A stretch of DNA of 64,000 nt from Antitrichia curtipendula (Eukaryota > Streptophyta > Bryopsida > Hypnales > Leucodontaceae). A model generated the notes under the pieces. The model did not search any database and was not told where the DNA came from. It saw only the letters and a program-made list of their open reading frames with translations. Below are positions 12,500 to 24,887 of the stretch, piece by piece; positions within the stretch are counted from its first letter, which is position 1; the number at the start of each line of letters is the position of its first letter. The translations under genes were made by a program, and so were the position numbers. The stretch covers positions 8,246,001 to 8,310,000 of the forward strand of contig OX579642.1 of the NCBI GenBank assembly GCA_951230915.1. Reading direction: 5' to 3'.

Positions 12500-14070
12500 A
12501 AATGGACCTGAAACATATATAGGGTAATGCTCAAGTATGAGGGCTTTTCGCGAGAAAAGGGACCAAAGTGAGGAAGGCGGAGCCCAACAAGGAGGTCCGT
12601 TTTTCCAGGGAATGCCCGAAGGACGAGGGCGTTACCTGGCATAAACCATTACTGGGCAACAAATATTTTTTGAATGAGATAGCAGTTTTGGATGAAAAAT
12701 TCATAACTTCCAATTATGCGGTTTTGCCCACATAATTAGGCATTACGACTCCTTGCGACTCAGAATGCGCCTGCCAAATGAAGGGGACAAATCCCAGCAG
12801 TGGTTTACATAGTGTGAATTGGTCCTCAAATAGCTACTCGTCAAACTTTCTCAAAGCTGTGCAAAGCCTCCTCCCCCTACCGTCCACGCATCTTTCACCG
12901 AATATTCCACCCCCATTTAAATTTCTTTTTTAATTGCAAATTTGGCACACCCCCCCGGTCCTCCTTCTGCCTGTGGGTCGGACTGACACAGCCAATAAAA
13001 TCAGGCCCCCAGAAAGCGCACTACAATTGCGTTTTCTGACAGATCCCCAAATCCAAACGCCCAACAATTTGGCGTCAAAGGCGACTCCAAAACCGTGTGA
13101 ACGGCGGGTGCGCTCCCCGGCCCTCAATCACCCCCGCCAAATTAGCCAACCAGATAGCCCCTATCCCGCAACTACCGCCCCCCGATTCCCCGGGTGACCC
13201 CGAGCATCGCCCAGGTACAACCCAGACCTCAACCCAACTCTCGCAGGGTCCTCAACCCAGCCTACTCCTGTGCACCGCCGGTCCTCCACCCGCTAGGGGC
13301 TTTCCGCGCAATTCAAGGCCTCACCTACACCGAACCCCGAGCGAGCTCCCCCTCCTGGCTCTCCGTCCGTCGTCCCCCATCAACTCCTCCCTCCCACTCA
13401 TCATGGCGATGGCCCAGAAGAAGACGCCGCGATACGAGACGATCACGGCTTGCAGGATTCGCACCCTCTTCGCCATCGTCGGTAATAATCCCTTCCAATT
13501 CGTCTATCCCGAACCTACCAGCTCGAAATCGGGACGTGGGACGACGAGGACGGGGACGACGACGACGACGACGCCCGGAGGAAGAAGCGGAATCGGTCAG
13601 CGATCACTCGTGGTTGCGCCGCGAGTTCAGTCCATGGCGGTTGACTAATGCGACCCACCTCTGACACGACTCGGAGGGCAGCACAGAGGGAGCGCGTCGA
13701 GCGCAATGGCTGTGATGGGAGACAGCATTCGAAGCGCAGGTGGTCGCGATGGCGGTGGGAAACAGAGGATTCGAACGACGAGAGGGTGAGTTCGTGGGGA
13801 TGGATGGGAGCGGAGATTGTTGTGGACGGATTCAAGGGTGAGGGACGCATTCGAAGCGAGTGTGAGATTGGGGTGGTGGAGGAGAGGATTTGAAGCTTGG
13901 TGATGGAAGAGAGAGCATTCGGCGCTTGGGTGGAGAGATGGTGGTGAGGAGGAGGGTTAGGGTGCAGAGCGATGGTGGGGTTGGGAAGAAGAAGGAGGCA
14001 AGGCGTGGCTATGTCGATGAGGACGTAGCATGAGAGAATGGGCGTTTGGTAGTGTTGGGAGTAGCCAGCC
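12500..14070 (+). promoter_or_regulatory. GC-rich upstream region of the LRR-RLK gene
   Basis: Base composition rises sharply from about 12.84 kb. The stretch probably holds the promoter and 5' leader of the receptor kinase, but no TATA box or start site can be assigned with confidence. A possible small first exon starts with ATG at 13403 and runs to a GT donor after 13481 (encoding MAMAQKKTPRYET...). Whether it belongs to an upstream gene, a leader peptide or nothing is open. Long open frames on both strands here are mainly composition artefacts. Confidence 0.35.
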
Positions 14071-17000
14071 ATGGGGGAGCAGGAGCAGCGGTGGTGGTGG
14101 TGGTGGTGGCTTCCCTTGGTGGCGTTGGTTTTGCATCCCGTGTTGGGGTTGTCCCCCGATGGCGTGGCGTTGCTGAAGGTGAAGGCAAGCTTGGGTGACC
14201 CAGACGGGGCGCTTTGGAACTGGGACCCTGACGATGCGTATCCGTGCAAGTGGAAGGGGGTGTACTGCCCCAACCCGCAGGGGCGCGTCTGGGACTTGGA
14301 TCTCGGGAACATGAACCTTACGGGCACCATTTCTTCGAGCATTGGCAATTTGGTGGCGCTTCGTTACTTGAACATTTCCTCGAACTCGTTGACAGGAGAG
14401 ATTCCGCCCGGAATCGGGCTGTTAACACGGTTAGTCATTCTGGATTTGAGCACGAACAGCCTCTCGGGTCCTATTCCTAGAGAGATTGGGAAGCTGCGCG
14501 CGTTGCAGCATCTGTTGCTGATGAACAACAACCTAGAGGGGGCGATTCCCTCGGAAATTGGGCGCTTGACCGCGCTCGTGGAGTTGCTGGGGTACACGAA
14601 CAAGCTGAGTGGCAATTTGCCGGCGTCGCTGGGGAGGCTGAAGCAGTTGCAAACGCTGCGAATCGGGCAGAACTTCATCGACGGGCCGATCCCGCCGGAG
14701 ATTGTGGGCTGCGAAAGTTTGCAGTTCCTCGGGCTGGCGCAGAACAAGCTCTCGGGGACCATCCCGGCGGTCATCGGCCAAATGATTAACCTCACGTCGG
14801 TCGTGCTCTGGGACAACCTCTTCGTGGGGACCATCCCGCCGGAGCTTGGGAAGCTCCAGAACTTGAACCTGCTCGCACTCTACCGAAACGCGCTGTGGGG
14901 GACCATCCCACCCGAGCTTGGAACCCTAACTTTGCTGGAGAAGCTCTACATCTATGCCAACAACTTCACGGGCGGCATCCCGGAGAGCTTGGGTAACCTA
15001 ACATCCGCCATCGAGATCGATCTCTCGGAGAATTACCTCTCCGGTGGGATCCCGGAGAATCTCTTCCGGTTGCCCAATTTGCAGCTCTTGCATCTGTTCG
15101 AGAATCAGTTAACGGGGCCGATACCGTCGATTGCAGGGTTAGCTCCCAGCTTGATGTATCTCGATCTGTCTCTCAACACCCTCTCGGGCAGCCTTCCCAC
15201 TTCCCTTCAAGAGGCCCCGTATCTGGCTCGCCTGCAGATGTTTAGCAACAATTTGACGGGGGATATCCCTCGCTTACTGGGGACAGTTGGCAACCTCACC
15301 ATCTTGGAGCTTTCACACAACGCGCTCACGGGCGTCATCCCCCCTCAAGTGTGTGCGCGCGGCGCGCTCTCGCTCCTCCATCTCGCGTTTAACAACTTCA
15401 CAGGCACGCTCCCGAAGGGCTTACTGGTCTGCCAGTCGCTCCAGCAGCTCGATCTCGAAGCGAACCACATGATGGGTGAGATTCTCTCCGACGTCTGGCC
15501 ACTCCGGAAGCTCCGTCAGCTGGAGCTTCGAAGCAACGGCTTCAGCGGCGTCATTCCACCCGAGATCGGCGAGCTTTCAGATCTTCAAGTCTTTTCAATC
15601 GCCGACAACTTCTTCCATGGCACACTCCCCACGGAAATCGGCAAGCTCAACGCGCTCGTCTACTTGAACGTCTCCGGAAACGACCTCGAGGGCCCCATCC
15701 CTCCGGAAATCGGCAACTGCAGCCTCCTTCAACGCCTCGACTTGAGCTTCAACGCCTTCACGGGCGGCTTTCCTCCGGAGTTCGGCAACTTACTCGGAGT
15801 CTCCGAGATTCTCGTTTCGGAGAATCAGCTCGAAGGCTCAATTCCAGACAGCCTCACCAAGTGTCGCCGCTTGCAGTACCTTCACGTCGGCGGCAACAAC
15901 TTCTCGGGATACATCCCCGCTTCCCTCAGTCAAATCACTTCTCTTCAATACGGCTTAAACCTCAGCAACAACGCCCTCATCGGCCGCATCCCGGACGAGC
16001 TAGGCCGACTCCAAATGCTTGAAATGCTAGACTTATCTCACAACCGCCTCACAGGCCAAATCCCAGCTTCTCTCTCAAACCTCACAAGCATCGTCTTCTT
16101 CAACGTCTCCAACAATCAATTGTCCGGGGAGCTTCCCCAAGGCGGATTGTTTCTTCGTTTGAACGAGTCCAGCTTCTACAACACTTCTGTCTGCGGCTCC
16201 CCATTTCTCACCCCTTGCCCTCCCACCGTCACGCTCCCAGCGCCTGTCCCACCCGTATGGCAAGACGGCGCAGTCTCTCCCGGAGCTTTAGTCGGCATCA
16301 TCGCCGTCGTAATCGTCTGCGCCTTGATCGTCATCTTCATCGGCGCATGCTGGTTCTGTCGACGACCTAAAACTCCTATCCACGTCGCATCGGATAAGGA
16401 ATTCGAAGACACGACCTTTCTGCCCAGGTCGGGTGTGACACTAGCTGACATTGTCGCTGCAACTGAAAACTTCAGTGATAGCACGGAGATTGGGTTTGGG
16501 GCTTGTGGGCGTGTGTACAAAGCGAAGATGCCGTCGGGGCAAATCATAGCCGTGAAGAAGATGACGACGCACTTGGACTCGGGGATGGCGCTCTATGACA
16601 GCTTCACTGCGGAGATTAAGACGTTGGGGAAGATCCGGCATCGGAACATCGTGAAGCTCATGGGGTTCTGCTCCCACCAAGGCTATAATCTGTTGATGTA
16701 TGATTATATGCCGAAGGGGAGCCTGGGGGAGCATTTGCTGAAGGAGGATTGTGAATTGGATTGGGATCTGAGGTATAAGATTGCCGTGGGGGCGGCGGAA
16801 GGGTTGGAGTATCTGCACCATGATTGTAAGCCGCTGATTATTCATCGGGATATCAAGTCGAATAATATTCTGCTGGATGATCACTACGAGGCGCACGTGG
16901 GGGATTTTGGGTTGGCCAAGTTGTTTGATTTGGCGGATACCAAGTCGATGTCCGGGGTGGCGGGGTCGTATGGTTACATTGCGCCTGGTATGAAATCAAA

Positions 17001-18852
17001 CCCTAGCCCTTGGGAAGCTCTAGTTGGTGATGGTGAAATTATTAGGGTTTGTCGAAGTGGGGCGTCTGTGGGAGTTTGGTCTGCGTGTGTTTGGAAAAGG
17101 TTTTGTTGTTGCTGCATGTTTTGTTTTGTGGAGGGGTAATGGATTGCATTCTACTCTTTGCGCTCCTGTATTTGCAAGGAAGAAATTAGGAATAAAATGG
17201 GGGTTGTGATGGTGACCTTTTGGGAACGTAGTTCTTTATGTATTCACGTAGTTCTAGAAAAGGGTTTTGTACTTACTGTCTGTTTTGTTTGTGAAGGGGT
17301 GATGGATCAAATTTTAGACATTGAGAACCTTTATTTGGACTGACGAAATTAGGGTGTTGTTAAAGTGACCTCAGTTCTTCGTGTAATCACTGTTCCAATA
17401 AGCTTTTCGCTGTTTCATCCTGGTTTGTTTCGTGAGAGTCTATGCATGGAATCCTCCATATTGCAGAGTTGCATTTGCAATGAAGAAAGAACAGATTGTT
17501 GTCAAAGTGACCTTTTTGAAACTGATTTGTTCACATAATCAGTGTTCTGATAACCTGTTGCAGTTGCTGCTTGTTTTGTTTCGTGAAGGGTCGATGAGTG
17601 ACATGCTACAGGTTGCAAATTTCCAATTGGGGGATGTCAAATTGACCTTTTTAAAACCGTCTACTTCACTTTGTTAGTGTACTAAATCAACCTGTTCCAG
17701 TTTCTGCCTGTTCTATTTCGTGAAGGGTCGATGAGTCAAATCCTACTGATTGCAAAGTTCCACAAGAGTGTTGTCAAAGTGACCTTTTTGAAACTGATTT
17801 ATTCACATAGTCAGTGTTTTTAAATCAACCAGTACAGTTCCTTCCTGTTTTGTTTCGTGAAGGGACTTCGAGTGAACTCCTACAGATTATAAAGGGTGTT
17901 CCAATAGGGTGTTGTCAAAGTGACTTATTCGAACTGATCTCTTCTTGTAATCACTGTTAAAGAAACAACACTATTGCAGTTTCTTCCTGTTTTTTTTCCT
18001 GAATATGGGATGCCAGTCTCTATATCCAAGACATGAGAATGAATATAAAATACTTGTGCAGAGTACGCCTACACCATGAACGTGACCGAGAAGTGCGACA
18101 TCTACAGCTTCGGCGTGGTCCTCCTGGAGCTCCTCACGGGCCGTCGCCCCATCCAGCCCGTGGATGATGGCGGCGACCTGGTGACTTGGGTGAAAGTGGC
18201 CATGCAGACGCACAAGTCCGTGAGCGTGGTGTTGGACACGCGCCTGGACCTGTCGGACGTGGTGGTGATCGAGGAGATGCTGCTGGTGCTCAAGGTGGCG
18301 CTCTTCTGCACCAGCAGCACGCCCCTCGACCGGCCCACCATGCGCGAGGTTGTAAGAATGCTCATGGAGGCCAGTACAAGAAAGGCCAGGGACTCCACAG
18401 ATGGGCAGTCCGTGGGGGAAGAAGGCTCCTTGGAGAATGGGGAGAATGGCCTGGTGGAGGTGGCACTGGCTTTGGGCTCCGGGGAGGAGCTACTCACGGT
18501 GGGGGCTGTCACAAGAGAGACTGTTGTTATGGACATGAGCTCGGAGCTCGAGGACGAAGAGGAAGACACTGGTGCTGTTGAGGAAACCGCTTCTGATAAG
18601 GGGGACCCCGTTTCTGATAAGCCGCGGGTGGAGCCTGTTTTTGAGCAGGGGGAGCCTGTTTCTGATAAGCAGGTGGATCCTGATTCTAATAAGCAGCGGG
18701 AGGAGCCTGTTTCCCATAAACCTGAGGAGCCTGTTTATGATGAGCCACTGGAGGAGCATGTTTCCCATAAGCCTGAGGAGCCTGTTTACGATGAGCCACT
18801 GGAGGAGCCTGTTTCCCATAAGCGGGAGGAGCCTGTTTCTGAAAAGCCTTAG
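14071..18852 (+). CDS. LRR receptor-like serine/threonine kinase, subfamily XI-like
   Basis: A membrane receptor kinase of about 1235 aa in two exons: 14071-16987 and 18062-18852. The intron, 16988-18061, has a GT donor and AG acceptor and joins APG to EYAYT through a split Glu codon. Order: signal peptide after a Trp run (residues about 1-28), LRRNT domain with WKGVYC, more than 20 plant-type LRRs (LxGxIPxxIG), one transmembrane helix at about 738-763, then the kinase. The kinase shows glycine loop GFGACG (about 808), AVKK lysine, HRD at 925-927, DFG at 945-947 and GSYGYIAPEY, so it is an RD kinase with all key residues. After the kinase fold (about 1077) comes an unusual acidic, repetitive tail. 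Similarity to the At1g17230/At5g63930 type is from recall of the family; ligand unknown. The intron position matches that common in this subfamily. Confidence 0.9.
17045..17985 (+). repeat. intronic tandem repeat, about 140-bp units
   Basis: The LRR-RLK intron is almost entirely a degenerate tandem array. The phrase TTGTCAAAGTGACCTTTTTGAAACTG or a variant recurs near 17211, 17366, 17507, 17641, 17778 and 17919, spaced 134-155 bp apart. Each is followed by a CTGTTxCAGTTxCTGCCTGTTxTGTTTCGTGAAGGG-type segment. Every unit carries an acceptor-like pyrimidine stretch ending CAG, yet the joined reading frame uses only the acceptor at 18060-18061. The open frames reported across it have no domains. 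Confidence 0.75.
18590..18849 (+). repeat. tandem repeat encoding the kinase C-terminal tail
   Basis: Within exon 2 a short unit based on GAGGAGCCTGTTTCTGATAA or CCTGTTTATGATGAGCCACTG repeats. It encodes alternating EEPVSHKP and EEPVYDEPLEE blocks over the last 85 or so residues. The frame stays open to the TAG at 18850-18852 and no unit breaks it, so length variation among alleles would be expected. Confidence 0.8.
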
Positions 18853-20459
18853 CGCTTCTACCTGTGCTTGCAACGAGCAATCGGTGTGAAAGGGGCCCTT
18901 CCCCTAATCATATGTGGTTGCTGAAACGTCATGTTATTGTAACACTTGCTTCACAGCGGTTATGACATGCATTTCAGCGACTGCTATTGGTTTCTTTTTC
19001 TACCCATGCTATTTGTATGATTCTCGGACATGCTGCGTCTTGGCGAAAGAGGGGGGAAGGATTTGCTTCATGGAGAGTTGGAAGAACAATCCGTAAGGCA
19101 TTGTTTACCACTGTTGTGGAGTCCAACGAGAGGCAGGCAGCGAACAACACGAGTGTATTCTCACAGTGAGAAAGAGAGAACGAGAGAGAGAGAGAGGTTC
19201 CCCATTTGTGGAGCAATAATTCACCCGAAGAGAGAGAGTCCTTCTGCAGATCGTGGAGCTTCTGCCATTCTAGCAAATACGAGGAGACGAAATTCTTTGG
19301 GTCGACATCAACTGGTGGCCATGGAGCTGGAATTTCCTTCAAGCCCCACTTCAAGCTGAGCATTGGCTAGTGCGCGAAACGCCGCTCATTTGCTTCTGCT
19401 TGGAGAGGGGGAAGTGTCTCTTTGTTGCTCTTGTGAAGACAGGAGCAGCAGGGGATACTTCCAAGTTTCAGTACATGATGCACCTGTTTTTTGTTGGCTT
19501 TTTTTCTTCACCTGTACAAAGCATGTTCGGTTTATGATGCTGTCTGGTTGGTTTTTTTTATCAGAAACTGCACTCTCTAGAGAAAGGCTCTGTCTCTAGG
19601 TTAGTCCTGCAATGCATGGCTTAGTTGTGAGACTAGGCTTTCACCCGGGCTCTGGGAGCCTGTGTTTGTTCCATTGTAGTACCCCCATGAAGTATGTCTT
19701 CATTTTGAATGAAAGAAAAACTTTCCTCCAGGATGTGCTTAGCTGTTTGATGGGAAGTGCGTTTGTTGCTGTATTTGGTGTTTATGTAACCAGTATGGTT
19801 CCTATCATCAGACTGACCAATTTTCCTCCCGTGGGCAGTCCAAAGACTATGATGCAGCCAAAAAATGCCCTTGAAGGACCTGGCCCTGATGCTCCAATTA
19901 TTGGATCAAAACTATAGGTGCATTCTTTGTTTCTACAATGAAGAATGAAGTCATCCATTGGCCACTTTTGGTCACTTTTGGTCCTCAATATCCTTCAAGG
20001 GTTAAAAAATATGTAGAAGTTTCTCAGCATCCTTCAAAGGCTATAAAATATGTAGAAATTATCACTTTTGTTGAAAAGCATCCTTCAAAGGTTACAAAAG
20101 ATGTAGAAATTATCACTTATGTTGAAAAGTATAAAAAGTAAGGTAAAACATGCCTATGATAGGCAAATCAACCATGATAGGTACTTAGGGAACGACCCAT
20201 TAGAATCTTGCATCAATCCATGTCAAGCTTTTTCTAATAAATGAGATTACGAGGGTCCAAATGAGGTGTAGGAGCCAACTTTGATGTAACCATTGCTTTT
20301 TTTGAACCATTATTGAATGTCTATCTCAAATTGTTTTAGATTTTTTCAAATAAACCATGCCTCATTAATCATAAATGTCATAATGTCATGTTTGAGTATT
20401 TTATAGCTTATGATGTTATCATTTAATTTAAATTAAATAGAAAAATAGGAATGTAACTA
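18853..20459. other. 3' flank of the LRR-RLK gene
   Basis: Immediately downstream of the stop the composition remains moderate for about 1 kb, consistent with a 3' untranslated region. Several open frames of 60-130 aa lack domain features and overlap each other on both strands. From about 19.9 kb the sequence becomes AT-rich, with a short tandem repeat near 19995-20130 (CATCCTTCAAAGGTTAAAA-ATGTAGAAATTATCAC units). No separate gene is supported. Confidence 0.45.
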
Positions 20460-20908
20460 CACTAAAGATGATATTTAGTGTTGAGTGACATTTAGTGTTT
20501 TTACCCCCCTACTAGCTACAACACTAAATCTGAACTTGTCCACAATTAGTGTTAGACTTGAATGTGCCGGCTGCAAACTTCAGAGCCTTGTAACTTTTGC
20601 AAAAATTCTTCAAATCAGGAAAATGAGATGTTTTTCGGCATCTACAAAAACTGTAGATACCGAAAAACATCTCATTTTCCTGATTTGAAGAATTTTTGCA
20701 AAAGTTACAAGGCTCTGAAGTTTGCAGCCGCCTAGCCCTAATCGGTCCGATTCTGTCCGTGAACAGTGATATTCCGTCTGATATGACAACTCTGGTTCAC
20801 ATTTAGTGTTTGAATTGACATTTAATGTTACTTACTTTCATAGGGTAATTGGTTTTTAGTGTATGCCTTTGTATTTAGTGTACAAGACACTAAATATCAT
20901 CTTTAGTG
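20460..20908. mobile_element. CACTA-like MITE with subterminal repeats
   Basis: The left end CACTAAAGATG... and the right end ...CATCTTTAGTG are perfect inverted repeats of 22 bp, and the symmetry extends 4 bp outward on each side (26 bp, 20456-20912). TTTAGTGT or its complement recurs at least eight times near both ends, like the subterminal motifs that En/Spm (CACTA) transposases bind. The interior is non-coding and contains a long hairpin. The 3-bp target duplication expected for CACTA elements is not visible because the outward bases are themselves complementary. I place it in the CACTA group on termini only. Confidence 0.65.
20569..20729. repeat. 161-bp hairpin inside the CACTA-like MITE
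   Basis: Arms of about 77 bp starting GGCTGCAAACTT and ending AAGTTTGCAGCC pair almost perfectly; I see one mismatch (CGGCATC versus GATACCG) around a loop of a few bases. The open frame on the plus strand reads straight through it and has no domain. A transcript would form a long duplex suited to Dicer-type processing, but there is no evidence it is expressed. Confidence 0.7.
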
Positions 20909-23280
20909 TAGTGCTTTTTATTCCTTTGTTGAATTTGAAATTAGATTATATAGAAACTTTTCCTTTGAAAGTGATGATATTTTGAATAGAACTTGTCATT
21001 GTTGACATCTTTGAATAATTTTCAGAATTAGTTTAGATGAAATTGTTGAAGTTTTTGAATAAAACATTTTGTTAAATTTTTTTTTAATTAAAATTAAAAT
21101 CAAAATTTCAAAAAGGACTCCAAAAAGACCCTTTACACAGTCGCAATGGATTCCTAACAGCTCATTTGTACCCAGGATTACATTACGTTGTTAGTGGTCA
21201 AAATCAATGGCTTGGTGATGGTGATGGAGTTATTAGTGATTGCTTTAGGAACTTCTGCTTGTTCAGTGCAAATTCATCACAAGAAGTGATTTTTTAATTT
21301 CTTTATGTTGTGGTCATGTTAGGAAATATTGTGACTCCTTTAGGTGGTAGAATGACCATTATGTATATACTTTTTGTTGGTTTTAAGGTGGTCTAGAGAC
21401 TCTTTGGGTCTATCAGACATGACACTTCAAAAATTCATAAGAAATTCATACTTTGTCAAAAATAAAATAAAATATATCACTCTCTTCATTTCTCACATTT
21501 ACCTTCTATTGAAAAAAAATCTGATTATTTTGCTAATTGCAACAGGGCAAAACACTTGGGACAAAACACTTAGGACAAAACACTCATTTTATATATTATA
21601 GGCTAGTTTAATATATTTTGAGTAAGGATTTTTGAAACGAATTTAGGTACTTTTTTGTATTGGATAAACTTTTCTTACATCACCCTAAACCTTGAAGAAA
21701 TTTGTAGTTCATATAATAGATAATGAACAAAGTGCAATAGGAAGATGTTTTGTCCAAGTAACTTTTCATTCATCAAAAGTGATGCTTGAATTTTTCAAAG
21801 ACAAACTTTTATTATGATTAATTTGATGAAATCAAGATAAATGTTTTACATGCACACAAATGAAGGAATAATATGCAAAAAAATAACAATGCATCTAAGC
21901 CTCAAAGGATTAACATGTGTAAACATACCTTTATCCACAATTATGCACACAACAAGACCTATGACCAGAGTAGTCAATCAAAAATCAATTCAATTATTAG
22001 ATGAATAGGTGCATTCTTCATTCTTCATTTTAGTAGGAATAACAACCTATGGATTGAACATCTTCTTGTGTAGAAAAGTCAAAATATACCACAATAAAGG
22101 AAGATCTAATTCCATTCACTCAAAATGCATTCAAGTACTCTCCAAAAATTCAATGAAAAAATATTTTTTCCATCCAATAGCCTTCCTTGAAATCATCTAA
22201 AAGACTTAGGATGTCTTCTTACACTTATTAAGGTTAAAAATAGTCCCAAACAAAAGTTATTTGGAACAAAATCATACCAAATGAAATCAAGTAAAATTAC
22301 CCTTCAAACACCTTTGAGGATGTTGTGTCCTTCATATGACTTCAAAAAAAGCTTTAGGATGGAAAAAAATAAAAATTCATCTAATTTTTTAGAGAGAGTT
22401 GCTTGAATGGACTTTCAATGAATAGTTGTTTGGAAGACAGTGTAATTCATATACTTTGTCCCGTATTTAAAACTTTTTTTGAAAATTCATTTTTAAAATC
22501 ATATACATGAATATGGATGAGCAAGTTCAGAGCTACAAAAGCTAGGGGACAACATTTATTATTGCATTTGTATATAAAATCACATACCAACATATCCATG
22601 ATTTGTAAATTGCACTATTTTATTGTATTCATATATGGTAAAAGGACAAGATATGGCCCCCCATATGGTTCTATCACTATAGTATTGTATATTCCCTCAT
22701 TATGGTATTATTGATTTTTCTTAAAGAAGAAAATGCTTAATTCATAGATTGCCCTTGTAGTGTATTTTGGTCAATTCCTACTATTTACTCTTGATGTGAA
22801 TTTTAGCCATAAAAATGTTGTGTTTGGAATTTTATCCTACTTATAAAAGGACGTTTATCAAATACAATTACTACTCTAACTGATTATTTTGAAAAAATTA
22901 TTAAAATTCAATGTTTTATTGCAATATAAACTTAAGACCTATAACCATGGGTTTTCAATTTTTAAACTAAAAATGACATACCAAGTTTAATTTATACCAT
23001 AATATTCTACACTATAATATACACTTGTGGTGAGAATTCACATTTTTGGAGCATATTTTGTATTTGATATGAATTTTCTTTACTTTTACCTAAATAAAAT
23101 CACAATAATTCCATAATTTCACAAAAAAATGAAAATTTGGTGACTAATAGAAGACATGTAATTTCAATTCTGAAAAATAAATGTAGGAAACTTCATTCAT
23201 ATAAAGTTGCAAAATGACAACAAGCAAAGTGAAGGATTCTAAAGCTAGAATCCATGGTTATAGATTTGTTCTTCTCAAGG
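20909..23280. other. AT-rich spacer including a paralogous empty site
   Basis: No gene is supported. The segment from 22756 onward (TGTAGTGTATTTTGGTCAA, then TTACTCTTGATGTGAA) is a diverged paralogue of the sequence that flanks the 15-kb Mutator-like element on both sides, and similarity to the right flank continues to about 23040. It therefore serves as an unfilled version of that insertion site. Confidence 0.5.
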
Positions 23281-23850
23281 TTAACCCCTAAAGGTCTAAA
23301 GTCTTTTTCAAAATTGATGATTTGAAAAAAATCATTATAAAATATTATTGGAATTGATGAACAAATGAAAGATGTAGACTTTGAGTTTTAGATTCCATAT
23401 ATACGGTTAGAATCACTAGTGCTATCACCAATATTTTCTATAAATTTTTAAAGGAAAATTTCAAAATTCCTTTGAAATTCAATTACAAGCAAAATATTGT
23501 CATTTTTGAGTAAAACTTATTGGAATGGATTTGAAATGAGGTTCTCTTGGTATGGTGATTTCTTGAAATTTTTCTATTCTTTAAATCTATGACCTCATTT
23601 TAGCAAATCCAGTTTTGAACTACAGTGAATGCAATTTTGGCTTGGTCAACCACTTGACACACTTCCACATTTATAATTTTAGAACAATATGTAATCTAGT
23701 AACACCAAATCCAAACATTAGATAGGAGAAGAACTTGATAAAGTATCTCTATAAATTAGGATGCCTTCTATCCAAGCAACATTCTGAAAGAAAGTGATTT
23801 TCAATCTGTTCATCGTCTGAAAATTGGACGTTGGAGCACTTTAGGGTTAA
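23281..23850 (+). repeat. TTAA-bounded element, family D, copy 1
   Basis: Starts TTAACCCCTAAAGG and ends CACTTTAGGGTTAA, giving an inverted CCC(C)TAAAG terminus inside a TTAA duplication. The interior is non-coding. A direct relative runs from about 59790 to 60331, sharing TTTGAATTTTAGATTCCAT and TTCCTTTGAAATTCAATTAC. A second TTAACCC begins 2 bp downstream (23853), so another element may abut. Confidence 0.7.
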
Positions 23851-24291
23851 AGTTAACCCAATCATTCACATGTGCAGACAATAGGGGGTGTCAAAGATGG
23901 TTGCTAGTGGTACGGGTTGAAATTCAAGTTTCACTTACTTTCAAGGAGATCCTCCATGTCACAAAATTATATTTTCCAAAGATTCTCAAAATCCATCATT
24001 AGGTTCCGGGTTTTGACAAAACCTAGAAAATGGGCTGAGGAATAAAGTTTTGTGACAAGGTCTCTTTGAAAGTAAGCAAAAATTGAATTTCAAACAATAA
24101 CCAGCTTCTAAGGGTGGATTTCCATGTGGATTTGGGGGCCAGTGGAGCATGTTGATCATCAATCAAATGGGCATTCTAGAAAAATGGGATGCCTATTGAC
24201 CGATGATCAACAAGCTCTACCGGAATCCAACTCCACGCAAAAGCCTGCCCTAATGCGCCCTAATATCTCATTTGGCTTCAACAACTGTTTG

Positions 24292-24840
24292 TTAGCCCCT
24301 AAAATGCCTGAGTCATCAAATTTTGTTGTCAACAATACTTTGAAGTTAATGAAAACATAATCAAGTTGCGATTTTTAGTAGTTTATATTTTTGAAAAATT
24401 CTTTTTGAAGTCTAGTTTTAGCATCAAAAATCTGATTTTGAAAATGATTGATTATGATTTTTCTATTCAAGATTTTGTGCAAGGATGTCCATTGCAATCT
24501 TAACTTTCCATAGAGGGCTCTTGGAAATGAGCCTCAAATGCACTAGATCTTGGAGAAAAAATCACATTAGAAATTCATTTAAAAAGATTGTAGAGTAGTT
24601 TTTGAGAAGCCATAAAATTGATTGGGATTATACATGTTAGGCACTTTATCCTCATATTTTTTTGGTGACCAAATTTTAGATTTGACATGTGAAAAGAGGA
24701 TGGATTGAAGGACTTTTGCAATATTTACATCTTCATAATCAACAATATAATCTTTCAATCTGTAAGTGATATTATTGTGTTTTCTTTTTCAATGTGATCT
24801 GTAACATGTTTAGTTTAAATTTATACAATTATTATCTAAA
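24292..24840 (-). repeat. TTAA-type element, family B, inverted copy
   Basis: The reverse complement of this stretch aligns with 7157-7811 and 45705-46354; shared phrases on this strand include CATTGCAATCTTAACTTTCC and TAGATCTTGGAGAAAAAATCAC. The left end reads TTAGCCCCTAAAATGCC, a one-base change from a TTAA terminus. The right end is eroded and cannot be fixed exactly. Confidence 0.6.
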
Positions 24841-24887
24841 AAATTGATACAATTTATCAAAATTTTGGCTTTTCTTCAATTTATGCC

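Noticed and set aside
13097..13664. Two overlapping plus-strand open frames in the GC-rich leader
   Set aside because: Pro/Thr/Arg-rich, without domains, and both frames are open at once, which indicates base composition. Only a possible small exon at 13403 is mentioned.
13515..14348. Antisense open frame of 277 codons overlapping the start of the LRR-RLK gene
   Set aside because: It runs opposite to a well-supported signal peptide and LRR exon, is low in complexity (Ser/His/Pro-rich) and has no domain; it is a composition shadow.
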